A stretch of DNA of 10,183 nucleotides from Spirochaetaceae bacterium (lineage in GTDB: Bacteria > Spirochaetota > Spirochaetia > Treponematales > Breznakiellaceae), in assembly GCA_031265635.1 (NCBI GenBank), contig JAISCK010000187.1:1-10183 (forward strand), in the 5' to 3' direction. Below the pieces are notes generated by a model, which did no database searches, was not told the DNA's origin, and saw nothing but the letters and a program-made list of their open reading frames with translations. Made by a program: the position numbers and the translations under genes. This document shows, in pieces, positions 1-5,828 of this stretch; the first letter of the stretch is position 1, and the number at the start of each line of letters is the position of its first letter.

Positions 1-68
1 ACAATAAATAAATCTTCACAAAGAAAGCCGAGTCCCGATAAGTGATTAATTATTTCGACATGGGTTAA

Positions 69-398
69 CCGCTGTTTTCCGGCGCAAACCTCATCCTGGC
101 ATTTTATTATCAGGACGCCATCCCTGCAACGCGGAAGGATTTCTGGAAAGAAAAACTGGATGGAAATGTAAAACGTGATAAAGTAAATGTGCAAAGATTA
201 ATAGAACTAAAATGGCGGGTTCTTATTATATGGGAATGTGAAATAAAGAAATGGAATACTGCCCTGGAAGGGAAAATAATCAATTTCTTAAAATTGAAAC
301 ATGGCCCGTTTGTTCAGGAAGATAGTTATGATGATTCCCAAGAAATATTTCATATTGCGGCGGAATCTGGGGTTGATTATTTGGTTGAAAATATTTGA
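69..398 (+). pseudogene. vsr: Remnant of very short patch repair endonuclease (Vsr), C-terminal half only
   Basis: Vsr nicks DNA 5' of T in T:G mismatches made when 5-methylcytosine deaminates, and usually accompanies a cytosine methylase. Read from base 69, the frame gives IPATRKDFW, EKLDGNVKRD and then LKWRVLIIWEC. These match in order, from memory, E. coli Vsr residues ~79-117 (PATRTEFW, EKIGKNVERD, LGWRVLIVWEC). The Cys of WEC corresponds to zinc ligand C117. The N-terminal half is missing: catalytic Asp51, the THGCFWH active-site and zinc segment, and W68. The frame is closed by TAA at 66-68, and the only ATG upstream (60) runs straight into that stop. The longest start-to-stop frame begins at GTG 189, inside the conserved core, so no functional protein is expected. 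The last ~30 residues do not resemble Vsr. It is AT-rich compared with secA, which suggests transfer. No methylase gene is visible; one might lie left of the window. Confidence 0.85.
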
Positions 399-577
399 TA
401 ACGAATTTCTGTCGAAGAATATTTTCCAAAAATGGTTTCATTACACATAAGCAATATATTCATTTTCCAAATTCTGGATATTCTCTATTCTAGAACCGAC
501 AACTCTTATATTGACATTTCAAAAAATCAAGCTCACTAATTCTTTAGTATATGTTAATTATAATCACTCTTGAAAAA
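399..577. other. AT-rich non-coding spacer
   Basis: About 180 bases, strongly AT-rich, between the Vsr remnant and the IS66 remnant. I see no reading frame with recognisable protein similarity. A TTGACA at 511-516 and a TATAAT at 559-564 are too far apart (42 bp) to form a promoter. I also looked for an IS66-type terminal inverted repeat just beyond the transposase end at 578 and did not find one. Confidence 0.6.
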
Positions 578-899
578 CTATGGGGCAAGGTTCCATGGCG
601 ACAGTTACCCCTAGTCATCGACGGATTTCATGGAGGGAACTTTCCTGAATATCCGGTCAGTACTTGAAGGGGTTCCAGCCATTCGCTTTCACTGTTTCTA
701 TCAGCGTGTACAATTTACAGAATTTTTTCGCTCCGGCAGAGGGACCGGGCAGTACCCCGCTTTTCCGCCCTAGCACAAAGGGCCGTATCCTCTACTCACA
801 GGCGTTATTGTCAGGCGTCAGCCGCCAGCCGTCAAGATACCGCTCAAGCGTTGAATATGTTCAAAGCATAGTGTATCGTATTCCCCTACCGAGGTGATT
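578..899 (-). mobile_element. IS66-family transposase remnant (C-terminal part, frameshifted)
   Basis: Translating the minus strand from 899 down to 660 in one frame gives IS66 transposase blocks in the right order: LGRGIRYT, then LERYLDGWRLTPDNNACE, a stop (794-792), RIRPFVLGRK, GPSAGAKK, LYTLIETVKANG and NPFKY. A second internal stop is at 863-861. After NPFKY the frame shifts: a different frame reads TDRIFRKVPSM, passes two more stops, and ends with the typical IS66 tail SPWNLAP and a TAG stop at 580-578. The DNNxxE block contains the Glu that I take as the third DDE catalytic residue. The N-terminal part (zinc finger, first two Asp, helix-turn-helix) and the companion tnpA/tnpB genes are not recognisable. 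With at least four stops and one frameshift it is inactive. It shows past insertion activity in this region. Confidence 0.9.
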
Positions 900-1357
900 A
901 TCAGTGTTGTTGTTGGATACACCGCTGAATTGGCGTCGGAGGACCGTTTTACAATGAGCAAGAGTTCCGTGCAAATTTGTGCATAGGAGGGAGTACACGG
1001 ATTGTGAACACTACGGTCACAGACAATCTCTTCAAGGATTGATTTACCGATTTTGGAATACCGGCTTTCAACATCGACTCGAGAGTAAGGCTTTTTATTG
1101 TATTCCGGTACACCGAACATAAAAGATTGCTTCGACCACTTTCTGAGGGGGCTAGCAGAGGCCGGCCTCCTCCGGCTTCCGCTGGTATTCCTTGTGTTGG
1201 TCCCGTGTTTTCTGAGGGAGCAATGGTTCCCCTTCTTCTCTTATAACCGGAAAGTATCATCGGCTATTTAGAGACAAGTGCTGAAAAGGCCCGCGAGGTT
1301 TTCATGGATACCGGGGATGCCGGCAATAAAAAAGCCATAAAATACGTGAAAAGCCAT
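900..1357. other. Unassigned degenerate accessory sequence
   Basis: No gene here that I can name. On the minus strand, a 100-codon frame starting at 1120 contains a protein-like stretch (YNKKPYSRVDVESRYSKIG, then KSILEEIV); its second half, from 899 down, overlaps the IS66 remnant in another frame. A second minus-strand frame starts at 1260. On the plus strand a frame is open from 1247, after TAA 1244-1246, reading SIIGYLETSAEKAREVF and on past ATG 1304 into sequence antisense to the integrase. None has a good Shine-Dalgarno and I recognise no family. A perfect 12-bp palindrome (GAGGCCGGCCTC) lies at 1158-1169, and TTTCTGAGGG occurs near 1139 and 1209. These frames may be further pieces of decayed mobile genes. 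Confidence 0.5.
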
Positions 1358-1384
1358 CATGCCTTTCCGAATGAGAAAGGCATG
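1358..1384 (-). terminator. Hairpin just downstream of the integrase gene
   Basis: A perfect 10-bp inverted repeat, CATGCCTTTC (1358-1367) and GAAAGGCATG (1375-1384), with a 7-nt loop, begins 8 nt beyond the integrase stop codon. Read on the minus strand it is followed after 5 nt by TTTT and further on by TTTTTT. The T-tract is offset and short, so this is a plausible but weak intrinsic terminator for the integrase transcript. No T-run follows on the plus strand. Confidence 0.5.
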
Positions 1385-1392
1385 GCTAAAAA

Positions 1393-2646
1393 TCACGACG
1401 CGGCGCCTTTCGGCATACCCTCCGCATCGGAAACGTTTTCAGGTACCCCGGTAAAGGCCAAAATATTTTTTTCAATCGCCGTTCTGGCTTCGGAAAGCCG
1501 GGCGCCGGTCAGATGGTCATAATGTTCGGTAGACTCGGGATCCGCATGGCCCATGAGCAGGCGCAGGGTGGCGTCGTCCAGTTTTCCCCGCAATGTGGCA
1601 TTGGTATAGTGTCTGAGGCTGTGAAATGAGACGCGCCGGGCAAGCCGGCTGGTTTCATCAATGCCTATTTTACGGAGCTGGCGGCAGAACCCCAGTTCTA
1701 TAATCCGGTGGGTTACGGGTTCTCCAGCCTTTTTCCCCCAAAAGATAAAATTGTCCGTGCGGGGGTTCCCTGACGCGAGGCGTAGCAGATCGTCCCGAAG
1801 CCCGGCGCTCAGGGGAACGAGCTTCTTATTCCCGGTCTTGGTTGATTTTATACCAACATACCGGGACCAGCTTTTCCGGATCCAGAGCGCCGGTTTCCCC
1901 TCAAAATCGCTAATAAGGTCATCACGGGTAAGCGCGAGAATTTCCCCCAGGCGGGCACCGGTGGAAAGGGCGGTAAGGGCGGCAAGGCGGCCCGGTTCAC
2001 TTTCCCAGGGCAGGGTAAACAATTTTGCCGCTTCGGCGGCTGAAATAATGCCCCTTTTTTTAGCATCCTCGGACAGGCCGCGGAAGTTCGCGGCGGGGTC
2101 CCTGGGTAGTTTCCCCAGGCGGTACGCCTCTTTAAGGGGAGTAATCACGGCGGCTATAGTCATGTTGATGGTTTTTTCACTGAGTGCGGTTTCTTTCTTG
2201 AGCCGGAGCTGGAGGCGGTCAAGGTCTTCGGCGGTAACGTCCCGGAGGTAGAGGCCGGGAATACGGGGTTTGACGTGTTCGGCGATACGGTAATACGAAT
2301 CATGGCAATGCTGTTTGCCGATGGGCTGTTTCCGTTCAAGTTTTCCTTTGATGTACTCTGAACGGTCCCAGTCCCAGAACGCCAGGCAGTATTCCCAGAG
2401 GAGGGGGTTATTGCGGCGGCTGACCCCGCCGCGGGCCGCAAGCCACGCTTCGGCGATATGCCTGGCCCCGGCCTTGGTAGACGGCGGCCAGCGCAGGCTG
2501 TCCAGCCCCATTGCTTCGGCGAGAACGGCGGCGGACTTGGCTGTGGCATAACGCCGTTCCGCTGGCAGCCACACGCGGATGTAGTACACTGGTTTGCGGG
2601 TAAATTTCGAGACATGCTTGAGAAACGAGAGAGAACTCCGGGCCAT
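1393..2646 (-). CDS. Tyrosine recombinase / tRNA-associated genomic island integrase
   Basis: This is a 417-aa site-specific recombinase that would integrate and excise the mobile island beside tRNA-Gly through a covalent phosphotyrosine intermediate. From ATG 2646, residues ~80-190 form the core-binding SAM-like domain and ~200-400 the catalytic domain. The full catalytic set is present: Arg232 in TGARLGEIL, Lys270 in KSTKTGNKK, His342 and Arg345 in FHSLRH, His367 in MGHADP, and nucleophile Tyr376 in TEHYDHL. Residues 1-75 would be an arm-type binding domain. I prefer ATG 2646 over GTG 2667 (424 aa) because GGGAGG lies 6 nt before the ATG, whereas the GTG has no comparable site. The gene is intact, unlike its left neighbours, and reads away from the tRNA 3' end 136 bp away. 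Length and layout fit phage or island integrases. No excisionase gene is visible beside it. Confidence 0.95.
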   Translation of the reverse strand: MARSSLSFLKHVSKFTRKPVYYIRVWLPAERRYATAKSAAVLAEAMGLDSLRWPPSTKAGARHIAEAWLAARGGVSRRNNPLLWEYCLAFWDWDRSEYIKGKLERKQPIGKQHCHDSYYRIAEHVKPRIPGLYLRDVTAEDLDRLQLRLKKETALSEKTINMTIAAVITPLKEAYRLGKLPRDPAANFRGLSEDAKKRGIISAAEAAKLFTLPWESEPGRLAALTALSTGARLGEILALTRDDLISDFEGKPALWIRKSWSRYVGIKSTKTGNKKLVPLSAGLRDDLLRLASGNPRTDNFIFWGKKAGEPVTHRIIELGFCRQLRKIGIDETSRLARRVSFHSLRHYTNATLRGKLDDATLRLLMGHADPESTEHYDHLTGARLSEARTAIEKNILAFTGVPENVSDAEGMPKGAAS

Positions 2647-2652
2647 AAATAG

Positions 2653-2658
2653 CCTCCC
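2653..2658 (-). promoter_or_regulatory. Ribosome binding site deciding the integrase start
   Basis: GGGAGG on the minus strand, 6 nt before ATG 2646. It lies inside the longer frame that would begin at GTG 2667, so it favours the shorter 417-aa product. Confidence 0.75.
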
Positions 2659-2662
2659 GATG

Positions 2663-2695
2663 GACACGAAATGTCAAAAATCGTGTCAAAGATGG
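2663..2695. repeat. Overlapping tandem direct repeat and inverted repeat upstream of the integrase
   Basis: Two adjacent 12-bp copies, TGTCAAAAATCG (2672-2683) and TGTCAAAGATGG (2684-2695), agree at 10 of 12 positions. A perfect 7-bp inverted repeat, GACACGA (2663-2669) and TCGTGTC (2681-2687) with an 11-nt spacer, overlaps them. Read on the minus strand the block holds two TTGACA hexamers immediately upstream of the integrase ribosome binding site. It could be an operator for autoregulation, integrase arm sites, or part of the int promoter. I cannot find a well-spaced -10 box. Confidence 0.5.
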
Positions 2696-2729
2696 AAACA
2701 TTATTCCGGCTGAGTCTTCTCTCGCCATA

Positions 2730-2756
2730 CTAATTCATTGTATTACAAGGAATTAG
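2730..2756. repeat. Near-perfect 27-bp palindrome between integrase and tRNA-Gly
   Basis: CTAATTC (2730-2736) pairs with GAATTAG (2750-2756), and inside them TTGTA (2738-2742) pairs with TACAA (2744-2748) around a central T. Only one base pair (2737/2749) fails, so 12 of 13 arm positions match. It is AT-rich in an otherwise GC-rich area and has no T-run, so a dyad binding site for a dimeric protein fits better than a terminator. It lies 26 bp from the tRNA 3' end, where recombinase core or accessory sites of an island end would be. Confidence 0.6.
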
Positions 2757-2760
2757 ATTT

Positions 2761-2776
2761 GACGCCCTTCGGCATC
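2761..2776 (-). terminator. Short hairpin just after tRNA-Gly
   Basis: On the minus strand GATGCC, a GAAG tetraloop and GGCGTC can form a 6-bp stem including one G-T pair, starting 5 nt past the tRNA 3' end. It is followed by AAATC, not a T-run, so it could be a processing or weak termination structure at most. Confidence 0.3.
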
Positions 2777-2781
2777 ACCAG

Positions 2782-2815
2782 AGCGGGAAACGGGAGTCGG
2801 ACCCGCGACATCGAC
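2782..2815 (-). other. Putative island attachment site (tRNA-Gly 3' half)
   Basis: Tyrosine recombinases encoded next to a tRNA commonly recombine in the tRNA 3' half and restore it with a copy carried by the element. The integrase position makes the T-arm and acceptor of this tRNA the natural attachment site. I searched 1-1400 by eye for a direct repeat of the tRNA 3' end and found none, so the distal copy should be outside the window. The exact boundaries are inferred, not seen. Confidence 0.4.
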
Positions 2816-2853
2816 CTTGGCAAGGTCGCGCTCTACCACTGAGCTATTCCCGC
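2782..2853 (-). tRNA. tRNA-Gly (anticodon GCC)
   Basis: The minus strand folds into a full cloverleaf of 72 nt. The 7-bp acceptor pairs GCGGGAA with TTCCCGC. The D-arm is GCTC, loop, GAGC with GG retained. The anticodon arm is CGACC, TTGCCAA, GGTCG, giving anticodon GCC at 2821-2819. The variable loop has 5 nt and the T-arm is GCGGG, TCCGACT, CCCGT. Discriminator base is U (2782). CCA is not encoded; CTGG follows. The T-loop is odd: position 55, almost always U (pseudouridine), is C (base 2800). The gene sits at the edge of the integrated region, with the integrase beyond its 3' end. Confidence 0.96.
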
Positions 2854-2896
2854 GTATTATTCACGGCTTCAGGCAGGCGAAGCAAAGAACGAGTAC

Positions 2897-2926
2897 ACTG
2901 TACACCGGCTGTTCGGAAAAGGTCAA
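2897..2926 (-). promoter_or_regulatory. Candidate promoter of tRNA-Gly
   Basis: On the minus strand TTGACC (2926-2921) and TACAGT (2902-2897) are separated by 18 bp, giving a start about 37 nt before the tRNA 5' end. An AATAAT 2 nt before the tRNA is too close to serve as its -10. Confidence 0.55.
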
Positions 2927-2949
2927 TAGGCCGTAGCGCCCACGGGCCC

Positions 2950-2979
2950 TTGCCACAGCTTCTCCATACTGGGTAAAAT
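2950..2979 (+). promoter_or_regulatory. Candidate secA promoter
   Basis: TTGCCA (2950-2955) and TAAAAT (2974-2979) with an 18-bp spacer. The expected start, 6-7 nt after the -10, falls at about 2985-2986, on or next to the secA ATG. The intergenic region has no other convincing plus-strand pair. Confidence 0.5.
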
Positions 2980-2984
2980 GGCGT

Positions 2985-5759
2985 ATGTTCAACAAGATTG
3001 TAAAGGCCCTTTTTGGTTCCCAGCATGAACGGGACCTCAAGGCCCTTTTACCCATATTGCACGCGGTCAACGAAAAAGAAAGCTGGGCCCTGTCCCTCGC
3101 GGACGGGGATTTCGGGCGGGTTACGGCCGGTTTCAGGGAGCGGGCCGCCGGGGGCGAAAGTCTTGACGCCATACTGCCTGAGGCTTTTGCCCTTGCCCGC
3201 GAAGCCGCCAGGCGCAAGCTCGGCGAGCGGCCCTATGATGTCCAGGTGCTGGGGGCCATTGTGCTCCACCAGGGCAAGATTGTGGAGATGAAAACCGGCG
3301 AGGGCAAGACCCTGATGAGCGTCTCCGCCGCCTACCTTAACGCCATATCCGGCAGGGGCGTCCATGTGGTTACGGTAAACGACTACCTGGCCGAGCGCGA
3401 TTCCCAGTGGATGAAGCCGGTCTTTGACCTTCTGGGCGTAAGCGTGGGGACCATACTTTCCGCGATGGACAACGAGAGGCGCAGAATAAACTATGCTTGC
3501 GATATTACCTACGGCACAAACAATGAATTCGGCTTCGATTACCTCCGGGACAACATGACGCCCTTTCTTGAGGAAAGGGTGCAGCGCGGCCACAGTTACT
3601 GCATTGTCGATGAGATAGACTCCATTCTCATTGACGAGGCCCGCACGCCCCTCATCATTTCCGGCGCGGCGGAAGACGACACCTTTAAGTTCGCCGAGGT
3701 TGACCGCCTCCTCGGTTCCCTGGAAGAGGTGAAAAAAAAGGACGACGGCGAATACCCCGACGAGGCCCAGGGAGAGACGGTTACCGGGGACTATAAACTC
3801 AACGAAAAGAACAAGAGCGTCTCCTTCAGCAACGCGGGAATCGCCAAAATAGAGGAACTGCTCCAGAAACGGGGCCTTATCAAGGGCGCCATTGTCGATG
3901 AGGACAATTTTGAATATCTCCACTATTTTACCCAGGCCCTGAGGTCCCACAAACTCTTCCATATTGATGTTGATTATGTGGTCCAGGAAGGACAGGTTCA
4001 GATTGTTGATGAATTTACCGGCCGCATACTCTACGGCCGCAGGTATTCCGATGGGCTTCACCAGGCCATTGAGGCCAAAGAGCATATCAAGATAGCCCAG
4101 AGAAACCGTACCCTGGCGACCATTACCTTTCAGAATTTTTTCAGGCTCTACAAAAAAATCGCCGGCATGACCGGAACCGCCGACACCGAGGCCGAAGAAT
4201 TCGCCAAGATCTACGACCTTGACGTCGTGGTGATTCCCACAAACCTTCCGGTAAAAAGGGAAGACGGCGATGACGTGGTATACCTCAACGAGGACGAAAA
4301 GTACAACGCCCTCTGCGACGAAATAGCCGCCGCCTACAAAAAGGGCCAGCCCCTCCTTGTCGGAACCGTATCCATAGAAAAATCCGAAAGAATCTCCGGC
4401 CTCCTTACCAGACGGGGCGTGCGCCACGAAGTACTCAACGCCAAAAACCACGCCAGGGAAGCGGGAATCATCGCCGAGGCCGGCGCCAAAAGCTCGGTAA
4501 CCATCGCGACCAATATGGCCGGCCGGGGCACCGACATTAAACTCGGCGGCAACCCGGAACACCGGGCCAGGAAGCGCGCGGGTACCGATGCTTCGCCCGA
4601 GGTATACGGCGCCATCCTCAAAGAGGAATACGCCAAATGGCAGGCCGATTACGAAGAGGTAAAAAAACTCGGAGGGCTCTATGTAATCGGGACGGAACGC
4701 CACGAAAGCCGGCGTATAGACAATCAGCTCAGGGGCCGGTCCGGGCGGCAGGGAGACCCGGGGAAGAGCAAATTCTTTATAAGCATGGATGACGAACTCA
4801 TGCGGCTTTTCGGCGGCGCCAACATCAAGGGCATCATGGCGAAAATAGGCATGGAAAGCGGCGAGCCCATCTACCACCCCTGGCTCAACAAGAGCATAGA
4901 AAAGGCCCAGAAAAAGGTTGAAGAGAGAAACTTCGAAATACGCAAGCATCTTCTTGAATACGACGATGTGCTCAACCAGCAGCGGAAATTCATCTATGAA
5001 CAGAGGGACGCCATACTCAGCGACAGGGAACTCAAAACCAGAGTCAATGACGCCACAGCCGATATGGTGCGTCATGCCCTGGATGGCTATTCCGCCAAAC
5101 GCGGGGACGGGGACTCAGGCGGCCTTGCCGCGTATCTTAAAGAAAAATTCGGCTATGCCCTCAATGTCCGGGAGGGCGAACATATCAATCCCGAAACCCT
5201 GGAAGCCGAAATACGCGGCGATCTGGAAAAGGATCTGGACGAAAAAGAGGCCCTTGTGGGCAGCGCCAATCTCAACGCCTATATCAGGTTCCAGTACCTT
5301 CAATTTATAGACCGCAAATGGCTTGACCACCTGGAGAGCATGGAGGCCCTCAGGGAAGCGGTATACCTGCGCAGTTACGGCCAGAAGAATCCCCTCACCG
5401 AGTACAAGATTGAAGGTTTTGAGATCTTTGACCGCATGATCGACTCAATACGGCAGGAAATAGCCTCCCGTGTTCACCTGGTGCGCATACAGCAGGCCGG
5501 AGACAGGGAACTCAGGTCCCGTACCCTGGCGTCGGTCCAGCAGGCAAACCACGGTTCCATTGACGCCTTTAGCCAGGGCCGGGGAGAAGCGGCGGAAACG
5601 GGCGGGCAGGGACGGCTGCCGGTCCAGGGACGGGCCCAGGGGCGGCCCCAGTCCGGGGGACAGCCGGTTACCGTGGTCCGTTCAGTTCCCAAAGTGGGCA
5701 GGAACGACCTCTGTCCCTGCGGCTCGGGCAAGAAATACAAGCATTGCCACGGACGTTAG
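2985..5759 (+). CDS. secA: Preprotein translocase ATPase SecA
   Basis: SecA is the cytoplasmic ATPase that pushes unfolded preproteins through SecYEG. The 924-aa product has the usual family length and is complete. NBD1 carries Walker A MKTGEGKT (102-109) and Walker B VDEID (208-212). The preprotein cross-linking domain follows (~220-370). NBD2 carries AGMTGTAD (393-400), TNMAGRGTDIKLGG (motif V, 509-522) and QLRGRSGRQGD (motif VI, 581-591). The helical scaffold, wing and two-helix finger region follows to ~835. A Gln/Gly/Arg-rich linker (~840-900) leads to the SEC-C zinc tail C910-P-C912, C921, H922, which binds SecB or lipid and ribosome in other bacteria. ATG 2985 begins the typical N-terminus (FNKIVKALFGS). 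It has no Shine-Dalgarno and sits at the predicted transcription start. The gene is divergent from tRNA-Gly and 69 nt before the next gene, which has its own promoter. Confidence 0.98.
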   Translation: MFNKIVKALFGSQHERDLKALLPILHAVNEKESWALSLADGDFGRVTAGFRERAAGGESLDAILPEAFALAREAARRKLGERPYDVQVLGAIVLHQGKIVEMKTGEGKTLMSVSAAYLNAISGRGVHVVTVNDYLAERDSQWMKPVFDLLGVSVGTILSAMDNERRRINYACDITYGTNNEFGFDYLRDNMTPFLEERVQRGHSYCIVDEIDSILIDEARTPLIISGAAEDDTFKFAEVDRLLGSLEEVKKKDDGEYPDEAQGETVTGDYKLNEKNKSVSFSNAGIAKIEELLQKRGLIKGAIVDEDNFEYLHYFTQALRSHKLFHIDVDYVVQEGQVQIVDEFTGRILYGRRYSDGLHQAIEAKEHIKIAQRNRTLATITFQNFFRLYKKIAGMTGTADTEAEEFAKIYDLDVVVIPTNLPVKREDGDDVVYLNEDEKYNALCDEIAAAYKKGQPLLVGTVSIEKSERISGLLTRRGVRHEVLNAKNHAREAGIIAEAGAKSSVTIATNMAGRGTDIKLGGNPEHRARKRAGTDASPEVYGAILKEEYAKWQADYEEVKKLGGLYVIGTERHESRRIDNQLRGRSGRQGDPGKSKFFISMDDELMRLFGGANIKGIMAKIGMESGEPIYHPWLNKSIEKAQKKVEERNFEIRKHLLEYDDVLNQQRKFIYEQRDAILSDRELKTRVNDATADMVRHALDGYSAKRGDGDSGGLAAYLKEKFGYALNVREGEHINPETLEAEIRGDLEKDLDEKEALVGSANLNAYIRFQYLQFIDRKWLDHLESMEALREAVYLRSYGQKNPLTEYKIEGFEIFDRMIDSIRQEIASRVHLVRIQQAGDRELRSRTLASVQQANHGSIDAFSQGRGEAAETGGQGRLPVQGRAQGRPQSGGQPVTVVRSVPKVGRNDLCPCGSGKKYKHCHGR

Positions 5760-5776
5760 CCCGGTACAACTACCCT

Positions 5777-5805
5777 TTGCAAACTCAATGCTTCTCTGCT
5801 ATAAT
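5777..5805 (+). promoter_or_regulatory. Strong sigma-70-type promoter of the TPR-greA-VWA operon
   Basis: TTGCAA (5777-5782), 17-bp spacer, perfect TATAAT (5800-5805). Transcription should start near 5812, about 17 nt before ATG 5829. It starts 18 bases after the secA stop, and no terminator hairpin separates it from secA, so some read-through from secA is possible. Confidence 0.8.
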
Positions 5806-5828
5806 GAAAAATCACTATTTGTACCAGA

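Noticed and set aside
511..564. TTGACA and TATAAT in the AT-rich spacer as a promoter
   Set aside because: The spacing is 42 bp, far from the 16-18 bp needed, and no gene follows.
664..897. A 77-codon plus-strand open frame
   Set aside because: It lies opposite the IS66 remnant, has no Shine-Dalgarno and no recognisable similarity; the minus strand explains this stretch.
1158..1169. Perfect 12-bp GC palindrome GAGGCCGGCCTC as a regulatory site
   Set aside because: Short GC palindromes are expected at this base composition and it borders no identifiable gene or element end.
1661..2251. A 196-codon plus-strand frame opposite the integrase, and minus-strand shifted frames at 2160-2615 and 2408-2728
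   Set aside because: Arg/Ser- or Pro-rich shadows of the integrase, whose catalytic residues fix the true frame.
3048..5075. A 675-codon open frame on the minus strand antisense to secA
   Set aside because: It is a GC-bias shadow of secA: no ribosome binding site, low-complexity Phe/Gly/Val-rich translation, and the plus strand is unmistakably SecA.
5580..5690. Gln/Gly/Arg-rich stretch near the secA end as a repeat element
   Set aside because: It is the ordinary flexible linker before the SecA zinc tail; the frame continues to a perfect CPC and CH motif.
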